Assembly: GCF_009363155.1 (NCBI RefSeq)
Contig: NZ_CP045302.1
Location: forward strand, 1,005,001-1,069,000
Reading direction: 5' to 3'
From: Azotobacter salinestris
Lineage (GTDB): Bacteria; Pseudomonadota; Gammaproteobacteria; Pseudomonadales; Pseudomonadaceae
Length of the DNA: 64,000 nt
In this document: positions 1 through 8,900 of the stretch, one piece after another
How positions within the stretch are numbered: position 1 is the stretch's first letter
How the letters are laid out: every line of letters begins with the position of its first letter
Position numbers and translations under genes: made by a program
The notes under the pieces: model-generated
The model's database searches: none
What the model saw: only the letters and a program-made list of their open reading frames with translations
Told to the model about the DNA's origin: nothing

Positions 1-270
1 CAGGCTGAGCAGGGGAACCGCGCTGAAGAAGAAGAACAGGACGAAGCTGTTGACGAAGGTCGCCAGCGGATGATGCGCGACATCCATGCCTTCGAACGGC
101 GAAACCTGTGCGTTCGGGAACTTCAGGTAATGCAGGAAGACCAGGCCGACGATCAGGGTGATGCGCGCAAACCCGATGGCCTGCGACAGGTCCCGATCAG
201 TCAGCGGACGTGCGTCACGGCGTAGCCACCGCGTAAAACCATCGCCGAATTTCACTGCCTGGAGTTTCAC
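1..270 (-). CDS. Acyltransferase-3 family membrane protein (N-terminal part, runs off the window)
   Basis: Only the first 90 or so codons are inside the window. After a basic amphipathic start (KLQAVKFGDGFTRWLRRDAR) comes a hydrophobic segment, ITLIVGLVFLHYLKF, and then a second one, FVNSFVLFFFSAVPLLSL. The arginine and 'FLHY' in the first helix resemble the first membrane helix of acyltransferase-3 proteins, which move acyl groups onto sugars or lipids at the inner membrane. I chose the GTG at 270 because a GGAGGA Shine-Dalgarno lies 7-8 bases upstream. An in-frame ATG at 285 would add five residues but has no clear ribosome site. The family call is inferred from this short stretch. The acceptor cannot be known, and another multi-pass membrane family is possible. 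Confidence 0.5.
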   Translation of the reverse strand, partial: MKLQAVKFGDGFTRWLRRDARPLTDRDLSQAIGFARITLIVGLVFLHYLKFPNAQVSPFEGMDVAHHPLATFVNSFVLFFFFSAVPLLSL

Positions 271-285
271 TGGCGTGTCCTCCAT

Positions 286-556
286 GGTTCATGATCAAGG
301 GCGCGTATTTACTTCGAGGATATGGCTCCGCTGGCCTTGAATGTGGGTCGTCGCCCGGCGGCACGAGCCGCCGGCCTTCCCAAGGGACTCCGGGCGCTCC
401 CCCAAGGTCCGGCCAGGCGACGGCCTGCACGCCATTCGTCCAGAAGACTCGGGCAAGGAAAACCTGCGGGATGGTCCCGCTCTCCTCCGCCCTCGCCAGG
501 GGCGCGGTCGCGGGCATCAGGCGGCACCATACCCACGGCGGCAATGGCCGGGCTGG
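286..556. other. Stretch with no firmly supported gene
   Basis: This lies between the acyltransferase start and the stop of the split lipoprotein gene. One minus-strand ORF (215-544) encodes a plausible secreted-like segment (PATAPLARAEESGTIPQVFL), but it overlaps the acyltransferase start and has no good ribosome site. A second minus-strand frame starts with an ATG overlapping the lipoprotein stop (ATGA). Neither frame is convincing alone. A small frameshifted gene here is possible but not shown. Confidence 0.3.
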
Positions 557-1176
557 TCATTGCCTGGCTCTGGCCTCGTAGACCGGATTGCCTTCGATCT
601 CGAAGTAGTCTTGGCCATAGGGTCTGTTGACGTTTTGGCGTAGGCCGCGACGGAGGCCCGTTTGGCGCAGAACAAGGAACGAGGAGAGAGGTTTGGTCAT
701 TCCAAATGAACGACGAGCGACGCGGTGCTGCGCCAAACGGGCCCCGTCCCTGCGGGTTGCGCGGCAAATGCCGCCATGCGGCGTTGCGGGTCTTGGCAAG
801 GGAACACCATTGCCGGCGACCCGCGCCTTGCCTGGCGGCATTTGGCGCGGCAACGCGGCTCACGCCAAAACGTCAACAGACCCTAGTGGATGTACCAGAC
901 GCCGCGCTTGACGGTCACATCCGACAGTGCGACGGCGCCCGGCGCCTTTTCTATGGCGTTGTCCATGGCTTCCTTCATGCTCGGGTACATGCCGGTCGGG
1001 ATGAAGGAGATGATATGGATGACATCCCGCCCCTGGACTCGCCGCCGCGTATCGACGCGGTGCGCTTCGGATTTGATGTCGATGTTCTTGGTCGAGGCGA
1101 CGGTGAAATCGCCGACCCGGTTGACGCAGCCTTGCAGGGCGGACATGGCCAGCACGGACAGCAGCAGCTTTTTCAA
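557..1176 (-). pseudogene. Small lipoprotein gene split by a MITE
   Basis: The 5' part starts at a TTG (1176, AGGA seven bases upstream) and encodes MKKLLLSVLAMSALQGC, a lipoprotein signal peptide with the lipobox LQGC. It continues to ...VKRGVWYIH, where the element's outer TA gives a TAG stop (883-885). The 3' part resumes on the other side of the element as YGQDYFEIEGNPVYEARARQ and ends at 557. Removing the element and one TA copy joins the halves in frame as GVWYIHYGQDYFEIEG. The intact product would be an outer- or inner-membrane-anchored lipoprotein of about 116 residues with no recognised function. The insertion removes the last 20 residues, and a truncated lipoprotein could still be made. 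Confidence 0.85.
620..883. mobile_element. 264-bp MITE with 22-bp perfect terminal inverted repeats and TA target duplication
   Basis: The two ends are perfect 22-bp inverted repeats (620-641 and 862-883) beginning GGGTCTGTTGACGTTT. They are flanked by TA at 618-619 and 884-885. There is no transposase gene inside. The interior holds further inverted repeats: a CGTTTGGCGCAG arm pairs with CTGCGCCAAACG around a small palindrome (GTCATTCCAAATGAAC). A TA duplication and a GGG-starting end fit mobilisation in trans by an IS5/IS427-type or IS630-type transposase, which is inference. The IS5-family copy in this window has different ends after GGGT, so it is probably not the partner. Confidence 0.9.
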
Positions 1177-1298
1177 TCTCGAATCCTTTGTCCATCGAAT
1201 TGAAGTCGTTCCGTCGTGAACGCCCGATGGCGACAGTAGCCATGGCCGTGAACGAACATGAATAATATCAATTTGATGACAAAGTCCCCATGCCGCCC

Positions 1299-1359
1299 CC
1301 TGACGCAGCCCGCTGGAAAACCGCTGCACGGGTTTTCCACTACAACGGGGGGCGTCAGG
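1299..1359. repeat. Nested hairpin downstream of zapA
   Basis: Outer arms CCTGACGC (1299-1306) and GCGTCAGG (1352-1359) enclose a perfect inner stem, TGGAAAACC/GGTTTTCCA (1314-1339). It sits just past the zapA stop on the minus strand and may end that transcript. The inner stem resembles hairpins at 26517 and 32254, so it may belong to a REP-like family. Confidence 0.6.
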
Positions 1360-1399
1360 TCTCGCCAGGCAAGGGTCGGGGAATGGCCGGGCTGCCGAT

Positions 1400-1684
1400 C
1401 TACGTCGTCTGCAACTGGCGGGCGATCTGCTCGATGCAGGCAGCGAGGCGTTCTTCGGCCTCGCGCAGCTGCTGGCCCTGCTGCAGCAGGGGGACGCAGA
1501 GGTTGAGGGCCGTCAACACCAGCAGTTCGTCCTTGCTGGCATTGGGGAAACGCTGGCGGCTCTCCGCCACGCGCTCCTGGAGCAGGGCGGCGGCCTCCTG
1601 CAGGACGCGCTCCTCGTCGGCGGAGGCCTTGATCGGGTACTCGCGCCCGAGAATCCTCAGGACACGGACGCCATTCTCCTTCAT
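1400..1684 (-). CDS. zapA: Cell division protein ZapA
   Basis: The 94-residue product fits the ZapA family in length and layout. A short N-terminal beta region (VRVLRILGREYPIKA) is followed by a long helix with coiled-coil character (ERVLQEAAALLQERVAESRQ). ZapA binds FtsZ at midcell, bundles protofilaments and stabilises the early Z ring. The ATG at 1684 overlaps the stop of the upstream gene by four bases (ATGA), so the two are co-transcribed and probably translationally coupled. In many pseudomonads 6S RNA follows zapA, but here only 223 bases separate it from the lipoprotein gene and no 6S-like fold was seen. Confidence 0.9.
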   Translation of the reverse strand: MKENGVRVLRILGREYPIKASADEERVLQEAAALLQERVAESRQRFPNASKDELLVLTALNLCVPLLQQGQQLREAEERLAACIEQIARQLQTT

Positions 1685-1908
1685 GCGGCGCTACTGGTGC
1701 CGGCACGCTCGATCAGCGCCTGCAGGCGGGCGACCATGGCGGCCTGCCGTTCTTCCTGCTCGAGGGCAGCCAGTTGAAGGTTGTCGTTCTCCTCCCTGGC
1801 ATGGCGCAGGTCCTGCTCAAGCTGGCTGCAGTTCTCGGCCAGCGTCCGGTTTTGCTGGAGAAGGTCGGCCACAATGCGTTCGAGTTGTGCGAGGGTTGTT
1901 TCAAGCAT
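1681..1908 (-). CDS. TIGR02449 family coiled-coil protein (ZapB-like partner of zapA)
   Basis: This 75-residue protein is almost entirely heptad-patterned helix (LAQLERIVADLLQQNRTLAE, then EQEERQAAMVARLQALIERA), with no membrane segment or signal peptide. It matches the small TIGR02449 proteins that sit directly before zapA in Pseudomonas. These resemble ZapB in size and coiled-coil form, so a cytoplasmic role in Z-ring organisation is a reasonable inference but not shown here. Its last codons overlap the zapA start. The 143-base gap before it, back to the TSUP gene, is AT-richer than the surroundings and probably holds the operon promoter. Confidence 0.8.
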   Translation of the reverse strand: MLETTLAQLERIVADLLQQNRTLAENCSQLEQDLRHAREENDNLQLAALEQEERQAAMVARLQALIERAGTSSAA

Positions 1909-2051
1909 GGTAGGTATCTGGATCCGTAGAGAAGCGTGGAAGGTTAACTAAGAACACTGGCAAGGGGGAAAGTTTTTGACTCGATCATTGCCATGCTGTG
2001 ACCTGGAGCATCACCTGCCCCGGGCCCACGCCGGAATGCGGGCAGCGATGC

Positions 2052-2837
2052 TCAGCCATGCCCGAACCAGTGCTGCCAGGCCAGACGCGCCGTCAGGGCC
2101 AGTACCACGCAGATGAACATCGGACGAATGAAGCGGGCCCCTCCGCCGATGGCGGTGCGGGCGCCCAGCCAGGCGCCGGCCATCAGGGCGCTGCCCATGC
2201 CCAGTCCGAGCACCCAGGCCACATGGCCGGTAGCGATGAAGACGCCCAGGGCCATGGCGTTGCTGACGAAGTTCATGGTGCGGGCCACGCCGCTGGCGCG
2301 CACCAGGTCGAGCGGGTACAGCAGCAGGGAGCTGACCGTCCAGAAGGCGCCAGTGCCGGGGCCCGCCACGCCGTCGTAGGCACCGAGGGCGAAACCCTGG
2401 GGCCACTGGCGTCTCTTCGCGATCCGGGCATCGGGCCGGTGGGCGGTATCCGGGGTCCGGTTGAACAGCAGATACAGCCCGCAGGCAAAGACGATGACCG
2501 GCAGCAACTGGTTCAGCCAACTGGCCGGCAGGTAATGGGCGACGGCGGCCCCCAGCAGCGCGCCGAGGGCGGTGGCGACCAGGGCGCCGTACCACTGCCG
2601 GGGATGGAACAGGCCACGCCGGATGAAGGTCAGGCTGGCGATGGCCGAACCGAAGGTGGAGCTGAGCTTGTTGGTCCCCAGCACCAGATGCGGCGGCAGG
2701 CCAGCAGTCAGGAGCGCGGGCACCGTGATCAGGCCGCCTCCGCCGGCGATGGCGTCGATGAAGCCGGCGACGAAGGCCACGCTCGCCAAGACGGCAAGGG
2801 TGACGGGGTCCATGGCGATTTCGAAGGCAAAGGGCAT
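2052..2837 (-). CDS. TSUP family membrane protein (TauE/SafE, YfcA-like)
   Basis: The 261-residue protein has about eight hydrophobic helices. It carries the family's N-terminal signature (AGFIDAIAGGGGLITVPALL) and the matching motif in the second half (ALGAYDGVAGPGTGAFWTV), in keeping with the internal duplication of TSUP carriers. Members export or take up sulfite, sulfoacetate, taurine-derived sulfur or other small organic anions across the inner membrane; the substrate cannot be read here. I kept the ATG at 2837. An in-frame ATG at 2813 (MDPVTLAVL) is a strong alternative, and neither has a clear Shine-Dalgarno. It appears to be a single-gene unit. Confidence 0.85.
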   Translation of the reverse strand: MPFAFEIAMDPVTLAVLASVAFVAGFIDAIAGGGGLITVPALLTAGLPPHLVLGTNKLSSTFGSAIASLTFIRRGLFHPRQWYGALVATALGALLGAAVAHYLPASWLNQLLPVIVFACGLYLLFNRTPDTAHRPDARIAKRRQWPQGFALGAYDGVAGPGTGAFWTVSSLLLYPLDLVRASGVARTMNFVSNAMALGVFIATGHVAWVLGLGMGSALMAGAWLGARTAIGGGARFIRPMFICVVLALTARLAWQHWFGHG

Positions 2838-3008
2838 CGGCTGGCGCGACCAGGGGGAAGCAGGCCGCGGATGGTAACGCGTCGCGCCGGCTGCCGCGAA
2901 TGCGATGGGGGTGGCTTCAGGACGATCGCATGAAGCTGCAGGTATAGCCGTTCACGCCCTCTCCTTCATGCCGAAAAGGGAAAAGGACCGAGGGAAAGCG
3001 TCGCCGCA

Positions 3009-3851
3009 TCACGCAGCCGTGACGCTCCCCGCCTGCATCCGCTCCAGCTCCTTGGCGTCGTGGCTGCAGAAAAGACTCACCTCGTTGCGGTACTCGAGGG
3101 ACAGCGAGCACAGCCGATGCTGGTTGGCCAGGCGCGCCGTGCGGTCGACCTCCATCATCCGCTGGTAGAGGCTCAATCCAGGCGTGCAGCGGGGCTCCAG
3201 CTGGCCGACTTCCTCGCGGTAGAAGTAGGCGTCGCCGGCATGCAGCAGCCAGCCGCCCTGGGTCTGCAGGGCCACTCCGGCGTGGCCGAGGGTATGGCCG
3301 CTCAGGGGCACGAAGAGAATCTCCGGCGGCAGACCGGCCAGCTCCCGCACGGCCTGGAAGCCGAACCACGGCTCGCCGCCCGGCGCGTAGAACTTCCAGT
3401 CGCGCACCCCGTCCCACTGCCGGGCACGGTAGCGGTTGTGATCCAGGAAGCCGCGGGGCGCGCGGGCCGCGTCCATCTCCCGCTGCAGCACATGGACCCG
3501 CGCGGCGGGAAAGTCCTCCAGCCCGCCGGCATGGTCGAAATCCAGGTGGGTCAGCAGGATGTGCCGCACATCCCCTGCGGAAAAGCCCAGCCGGCGCACC
3601 TGCTCCAGCGCCGTGTAGCGCGGCTCCAGGCGGATGTTGTCGACGATCCGGAAGAACAGGCTCAAACGCTGCCTCGGCGCGGTCACGTCCCGGCTGCCGA
3701 AGCCAGTATCCACCAGCACCAGGCCGTGGCGCTCCGTCTCGATCAGCAGGCAGTGGCAGACCAGCGAGGCGGTCGGCCCCTGGCTGAAGCCGTCGATCAG
3801 GGCGCCCCCGAGGGGACACATGCAGCCGCAGTTGAGATGATGGACATGCAT
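3009..3851 (-). CDS. Metallo-beta-lactamase-fold hydrolase (lactonase-like)
   Basis: This is a 280-residue cytoplasmic protein. The zinc-binding motif HLDFDH is at residues 102-107 (THLDFDHAGG). Later metal ligands are visible as SGHTLGHAG and LHAGDAYF, the order found in AHL-lactonase-like and glyoxalase-II-like MBL enzymes. The N-terminus (MHVHHLNCGCMCP) is cysteine-rich, and 'VLVDTGFG' is the usual strand before the active site. The likely reaction is hydrolysis of a lactone or thioester ring. Quorum quenching is possible, but no luxI/luxR gene is nearby to support it. It stands alone between TSUP and DUF1176. Confidence 0.8.
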   Translation of the reverse strand: MHVHHLNCGCMCPLGGALIDGFSQGPTASLVCHCLLIETERHGLVLVDTGFGSRDVTAPRQRLSLFFRIVDNIRLEPRYTALEQVRRLGFSAGDVRHILLTHLDFDHAGGLEDFPAARVHVLQREMDAARAPRGFLDHNRYRARQWDGVRDWKFYAPGGEPWFGFQAVRELAGLPPEILFVPLSGHTLGHAGVALQTQGGWLLHAGDAYFYREEVGQLEPRCTPGLSLYQRMMEVDRTARLANQHRLCSLSLEYRNEVSLFCSHDAKELERMQAGSVTAA

Positions 3852-3989
3852 GGAAGGGCTCCTTCGGCCGGCGGGAGGCGGGCTGTCGCCGAGGCCATGC
3901 AGGTTGAGAGGCTGGGCGCGGGAAGGAGTTCAGCACCTGACGCGGGCCTCGTCGGCTGCCGCAACGGCCGAACCGGAGAGCGCCCTTCC

Positions 3990-5030
3990 CTACGGTCTGG
4001 CCGTGCGCCACAGCTCCGGCCAGTCGTCGGGCGGGCTGCCGGCGCAGCGCTGCATCATCTGTGCGGACTGCAACTGGAAACGCTCGCCGTCGAACAGCCA
4101 ACTGGCCGCATCGCCGCAATCGCCGACGCCCCTGCCCTTCATGAAATAGCCCAGCTCCCCGGTCCCCTCGTCGTAGTCGACCCAGCCGCCGAGGCCCTCG
4201 CCGCCGAGCGGCAGGGGCTCGATACGCAGCGGCTGGCGCGGATAGGGGGGCTGGCGGGCGACCCGGTAGAGGGCGAAGTTGCAGTTGTAGGCCGCGCAGG
4301 AGGTCTGGATCAGCACCAGCGCCTCCCGCTCGTTGAGCGCATGGGCCTCGGCTTCGGGCTCCTGGTTCTCCATGTCGGCCTCCTGCCACTCGCTGCGGGT
4401 GGCCTCCATCACCGCCTGGGCGATGCGCAGGCGCTCGGCGCCGGCCAGCGGCGCGACACCGGGGAAGGGCCGCAGCAGCGGCAGCGGCGGCTCCTCCGGC
4501 ACCGCGTGGTCGTCACGCTCGCCGGGGCGGTACAGCGCGCCGCGGGTACCCAGTCTCCCCTGCACCGAGTCCATCAGCAGCAGTGCCGCGGAAAGGCCCG
4601 CCAGGGAAACCTCGGCCTCCTCCCCCGCCATATCCAGGCGCAGGGCGTTGCCGTTGCGCCACTCGGCCAGCAGACCGCGCGCCGTGTCGCCCTCGCCGCG
4701 GAGGACCAGCGCCTCCCCGCCCGCCTCGGACCGCAGGGCGCCCGCCAGCGTGTCCGGCAGCGGGCGGCCGTCGGTCGACAGCGCGAAATGCCCGGCCTGC
4801 CCGCTGTAGCTCAGACGAACCCGCGGCTCGGCCCCGGGGCCGGCATCGCGGCTGACCACCAACCGCAGCGGGCTGAAGCCGAAGGCCGCGGCGCTGATGG
4901 CCTGACAGCCGCGCAGGTTGTCGCAGGCCACCACCCAGTCCTTGATCTCGCGGTACAGGGGCACCGGCTCCGGCGCGGCCTGAGCGGCGCCTACGATAAG
5001 GAGAAGGGTCAAGGGCAACAGGCGCGACAT
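3990..5030 (-). CDS. DUF1176 periplasmic protein
   Basis: The 346-residue protein starts with a clear signal peptide (MSRLLPLTLLLIVGAAQA, cleavage after AQA), so it is exported. The body matches the DUF1176 pattern: an N-terminal block with paired cysteines (VVACDNLRGCQAI), a middle beta-rich part, and a C-terminal block with TSCAAYNCNFALY and GRGVGDCGDAASWLFDG. The even number of cysteines suggests disulfides in the periplasm. The family has no established biochemical role that I can name. It is monocistronic and divergent from the DUF3597 gene, with 241 bases between them. Confidence 0.8.
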   Translation of the reverse strand: MSRLLPLTLLLIVGAAQAAPEPVPLYREIKDWVVACDNLRGCQAISAAAFGFSPLRLVVSRDAGPGAEPRVRLSYSGQAGHFALSTDGRPLPDTLAGALRSEAGGEALVLRGEGDTARGLLAEWRNGNALRLDMAGEEAEVSLAGLSAALLLMDSVQGRLGTRGALYRPGERDDHAVPEEPPLPLLRPFPGVAPLAGAERLRIAQAVMEATRSEWQEADMENQEPEAEAHALNEREALVLIQTSCAAYNCNFALYRVARQPPYPRQPLRIEPLPLGGEGLGGWVDYDEGTGELGYFMKGRGVGDCGDAASWLFDGERFQLQSAQMMQRCAGSPPDDWPELWRTARP

Positions 5031-5271
5031 GGGGGACTCCGTTCGTCATGGGGCGATCTTGCCGCGCATCTTGCGCGCCGGGCCGCGGTGCCACAAGCAC
5101 GCCCGCAGGGCATCTCCGGCCGCCGCCTGCGGCGAGTTCTGCCGCAACCAGCAATCACAGCTGCCACCTTCCGGCAAATTGCCAGCATTTTCTCGACAGC
5201 TACCGTCCGGATTAACAGTGCTTCCCTGATCTATGCTCCTTGCGCCACAACCAAAAACCGGAGGGAACCCC

Positions 5272-5649
5272 ATGGGTCTGTTCAGCAAGATTCTCAACTC
5301 GCTCGGCTTCGGTTCCAAAGCGCATGCGGAAGAAGCGATCCCCAGCGGCACGCCGACGACGGCACCGCCCGCCCCGGCAGGTACCGGCCAGGTGGACGTG
5401 GTGGGCAAGCTGGAAGGACTGGCGGCCAGGCACCCGGAAAAGCTCAACTGGAAAGCCTCCATCGTCGACCTGCTCAAGCTGCTCGACCTGGACAGCAGCC
5501 TGCAGGCCCGCAAGGAGTTGGCCAGCGAACTGGGTTGCCCGCCGGAGAAGATGGGCGACTCGGCGCAGATGAACATGTGGCTGCACAAGACCGTGCTGCA
5601 GAAGCTGGCGGAAAACGGCGGCAACGTGCCGCCCGAACTGCTGCACTGA
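5272..5649 (+). CDS. DUF3597 family protein
   Basis: The 125-residue product begins MGLFSKILNSLGFGSKAHAE, then a Pro/Thr/Ala-rich linker (about residues 25-42) leads into a compact helical domain (VDVVGKLEGLAARHPEKLNW to the end) typical of DUF3597. The start at 5272 follows GGAGGG by six bases. The N-terminal 'LFSKILNSL' helix is amphipathic and may touch the membrane, as noted for some small pseudomonad proteins, but there is no transmembrane segment. The domain resembles small LysM-less partners of envelope proteins. Function is unknown. Confidence 0.85.
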   Translation: MGLFSKILNSLGFGSKAHAEEAIPSGTPTTAPPAPAGTGQVDVVGKLEGLAARHPEKLNWKASIVDLLKLLDLDSSLQARKELASELGCPPEKMGDSAQMNMWLHKTVLQKLAENGGNVPPELLH

Positions 5650-5708
5650 TGGCCCTGCGCGCCCGGCCGCCGCTCTCCGAGGGGATGCGGGCGCCGCATT
5701 GCCGGGCA

Positions 5709-5880
5709 ATCGATACCAGCTCGGCCACTGTGGAAGACAGCAGATGGAACGGGCGACGCCGGTTGCCTCGAACACTTCGTCGAGGGCAGCCGGCATCGCC
5801 CTCTCCAGCACCAGACGCGTCATGACGCTAGCCGGTGCCTGCTTTTCAAGCCGTGTCAGAACTTCACCTACATCCTCCTG
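5709..5880 (-). pseudogene. Remnant of an IS4-type transposase
   Basis: On the minus strand one frame reads EVLTRLEKQAPASVMTRLVL and then ERAMPAALDEVFE. After a frameshift the neighbouring frame continues NRRRPFHLLSSTVAELVSI. Together these match the N-terminal region of IS4-type transposases that begin with a similar 'RLxxxAPxxVMTRLxLE' helix. The fragment is frameshifted, lacks any DDE residue, and stops matching near 5705. No inverted repeats were found around it. It is a relic left just downstream of the RTX gene. Confidence 0.6.
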
Positions 5881-5928
5881 CTTTCCCGAACGACTGTCCG
5901 GGAGGAGTTGATGCGAAGACCTTGAAAG

Positions 5929-5950
5929 AGGGGTAGGCCTTATTACCCCT
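5929..5950 (-). terminator. Possible terminator at the RTX gene end
   Basis: Read on the minus strand, AGGGGTA and TACCCCT form a 7-bp stem around an 8-base loop, followed by CTTTC. The stem overlaps the RTX stop codon. The T-run is weak, so the call is tentative. Confidence 0.35.
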
Positions 5951-8900
5951 GTACCGCAATGGTCATGCTCAGTTGATCACGTTGCCCCTGTACCAAACTG
6001 GTCTCCCCTCCTGCAGGAGCGCCAAATGCCGACATAACATTGACCAGCGCGTGCAATTGTCCCTCGAGTACAGCGTTAGTGTTTATTGCCCCAGGGTTGC
6101 CTAGCGAGGCTCCCGGACCGTCGTTCCAGTTCGAGGCGTGTCCAGGTGCGGCTGCATCCTGACCATTGCCCAGCCCCTGGTTGCCGTGGCTGAAGAACAT
6201 CCGGAAGGTATCGGAAACCGACAGACTCCCCTCAGTGCTTCCGCTAACCGCAACGCTATCGGTTGCCGTCACCCGGATATCCAGATAGTCGGCCACCTTC
6301 TTCGGCGAGATTGAGGTAAAGGATGCCGTAGCCTCGTCAAAGACCAGCCAATCCGGCAAGGCGGACTCATCTGCCAGAGTCGCACTGAGACGCAGAGCAT
6401 CGCCATCGTCGATGTCCGCGAAGCTTCCCTCGGGCAGTTGCCACGAGAATTCGCGGTTGATCGGCACATATTGATCGCTCAAGGCCTGTACCAGAACCGG
6501 CGCATCGTTGCTGCCCTGGACCATTACCCCAAGGGTTGAGGATACAGTCGCCAACCCATCGGTTACCTGAAGCAGGAACTCTTCGCAGGCTTGCGCTTCA
6601 CGCCCCAGGGACTGCACTGCGGCACGCTCATTGTCCAGCACATAGCGGTAGTCGCCATTCGCCTCGACCGTCAGGTTGCCGAAGAGCCCCTCGTATACAC
6701 CGGGCTCGGCCATGCGGAGGATGTCGCCAGAGTCGATATCATGGTCATTCAGCAGAACGTTGCCCCCTGCCCAAGTCTGCGCATCCTCCACGACCAAAGC
6801 GCTGTCACTGGTCACCACCGGAGCATCGTTGGTGCCCACGATACCGACATTGACCACACTCATGGCCGTCGCACCCTTGCTGTCGCTGATGGTGTAGGAG
6901 AAGCTGTCGTTCAGCACCTGGCCGGCCGCGAGGCTCTGGAAGCGATCACCGATGTCGTAAGTGATGGCTCCATCGTGCAGAACCACACTCACCCCAAGGG
7001 CCGACTCACCGATGGACAGGACTTCGAGCACATCCTTCGGATTCGGGTCGGTATCGTTGGCCAGCAGGTTGCCTGCAGCGAAGAGCAACGGGCCACCATC
7101 CTCGTGGACGAGGATCTCGTCAGGGTTGGCTACCGGAGGACGGTTCATCAGCTCTTCCATCCCCAGCCGATCCAGGACTGCCCCGTCGTCGAACGCAATC
7201 GAGCCGACCCCTTCTGTCTGGATAAACCAGTTGGCCAGCACAACCGTGTCGGTCGAGCCGATGACCTGCACCAGCAGATCGTCACCCAGTCGCTCGGCTT
7301 GCAGATCGTTGGCCGTCAACCCACTGGTAACGCGCAGCACATCCAGGCCCTGGCTGTCGATGATGCGGTCATTGCCACTGCCAAGACCGAAGACGAAGTG
7401 GTCATTACCGGCACCACCATCCAGCGTGTTGTTACCGCTGTTGCCGCTGATGACGTTGTCCAAGGCATTACCGTTGCCATCGATGTCGGCCGAACCGGTC
7501 AACTCGAGGTTTTCCACGTTCGAACTCAGGCTGTAACTCACTGCAGCCTGTACGGTGTCGATACCCTCGTCGGCGGCTTCGATCACTTGATCGCCCGCAT
7601 TGTCCACCACGTAGGTGTCGTTCCCCGTGCCGCCGGCCATATTGTCGATGCCGACACCGCCATCCAGCCAGTCGTCCCCCGCGCGCCCCTGCAACTGGTT
7701 GTCGCCGCCGTTGCCCTGGAGCAAGTTGTCCTGAGCATTGCCGACGCCAATGATGTGGGCAGTACCGGTGAGGGTGAGGTTCTCGACATGGTCACTCAGG
7801 ACATGGCTGACGGAGGATAGAACAGTATCGATGCCCGCGCCGCTGCTCTCGATGACGACATCGCCGGCATTGTCGACGATATAGGTATCGTCGCCGGCAC
7901 CGCCGATCAAAGTATCCGCTCCCTCACCGCCGTCCAGCACGTTACTGCCACTGTTGCCGGTGATCAGGTTGGCCAGGTCGTTGCCGGTGCCGCTGAGGCC
8001 GGCGCTGCCGGTCAGCGTCAGGTTCTCCACGTTGGCCGTCAGGCGGTAGTCGATGGAGGCCTGGACCAGATCGGTACCCTGCCCAGCGCTTTCGATCACC
8101 TGGTCGTCGGCATCGTCCACCACATAGGTGTCGTTGCCGCTGCCACCGCTCATGCTGTCGGCGCCGCTGCCGCCATCCAGGGTGTCGTTGCCGGCATTGC
8201 CGACCAGCGTGTCGTTGCCCTCCATGCCGCGTAGGACGTTGCTGCCGCCGTTGCCGGTGATCAGGTTGTCCAGCGCATTGCCGGTGCCGTTGATGCTGGA
8301 CGAGCCGGTCAGGGTCAGGTTCTCGACGTGCTCGCTCAGCGTGTGGCTCACCGACGCCTGCACGAGGTCGATGCCCTCGCCGGCGTGCTCGATCACCACA
8401 TCGCCGGCGTTGTCCACCACGTAGGTGTCGTCGCCCACGCCGCCCGCCATGCTGTCGGCACCGTTGCCGCCATCCAGCAGGTCATTGCCCTCGCCACCCA
8501 GCAGGGTGTCAGTGCCCGCCCCGCCGTACAGCGAGTCGTTGCCCAGCCCACCGTCCAGCAGGTTGGCGCCACTGTTGCCGGTGATCACGTTGGCCAGATC
8601 GTTGCCGGTGCCGTCGATGTTGGCACTGCCGGTCAGGGTCAGGTTCTCGACATGCTCGGTCAGTTGGTAGGTGATCGACGACTGCACCAGGTCGGTACCC
8701 TCGCCGGCGCTCTCGATCACCTGGTCTCCGGCAGCGTCCACCACATAGGTGTCGTTACCCGAGCCGCCCAGCATCAGATCGGCGCCCGTGCCACCGTCCA
8801 GCAGGTCGTTGCCTTCACCGCCCAGCAATTGGTCGTCGCCGGCGTTGCCGTACAGCGAGTCGTTGCCCGCGCCGCCATCCAGCACGTTGGCGCCACTGTT

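Noticed and set aside
1177-1399. 6S RNA after zapA, as in many pseudomonads
   Set aside because: The gap is only 223 bases. It holds a nested hairpin rather than a long rod with a central bubble, so the call is not supported.
3060-5825. A 921-codon plus-strand ORF
   Set aside because: It is a shadow of the MBL and DUF1176 genes and has no start site or family sequence.
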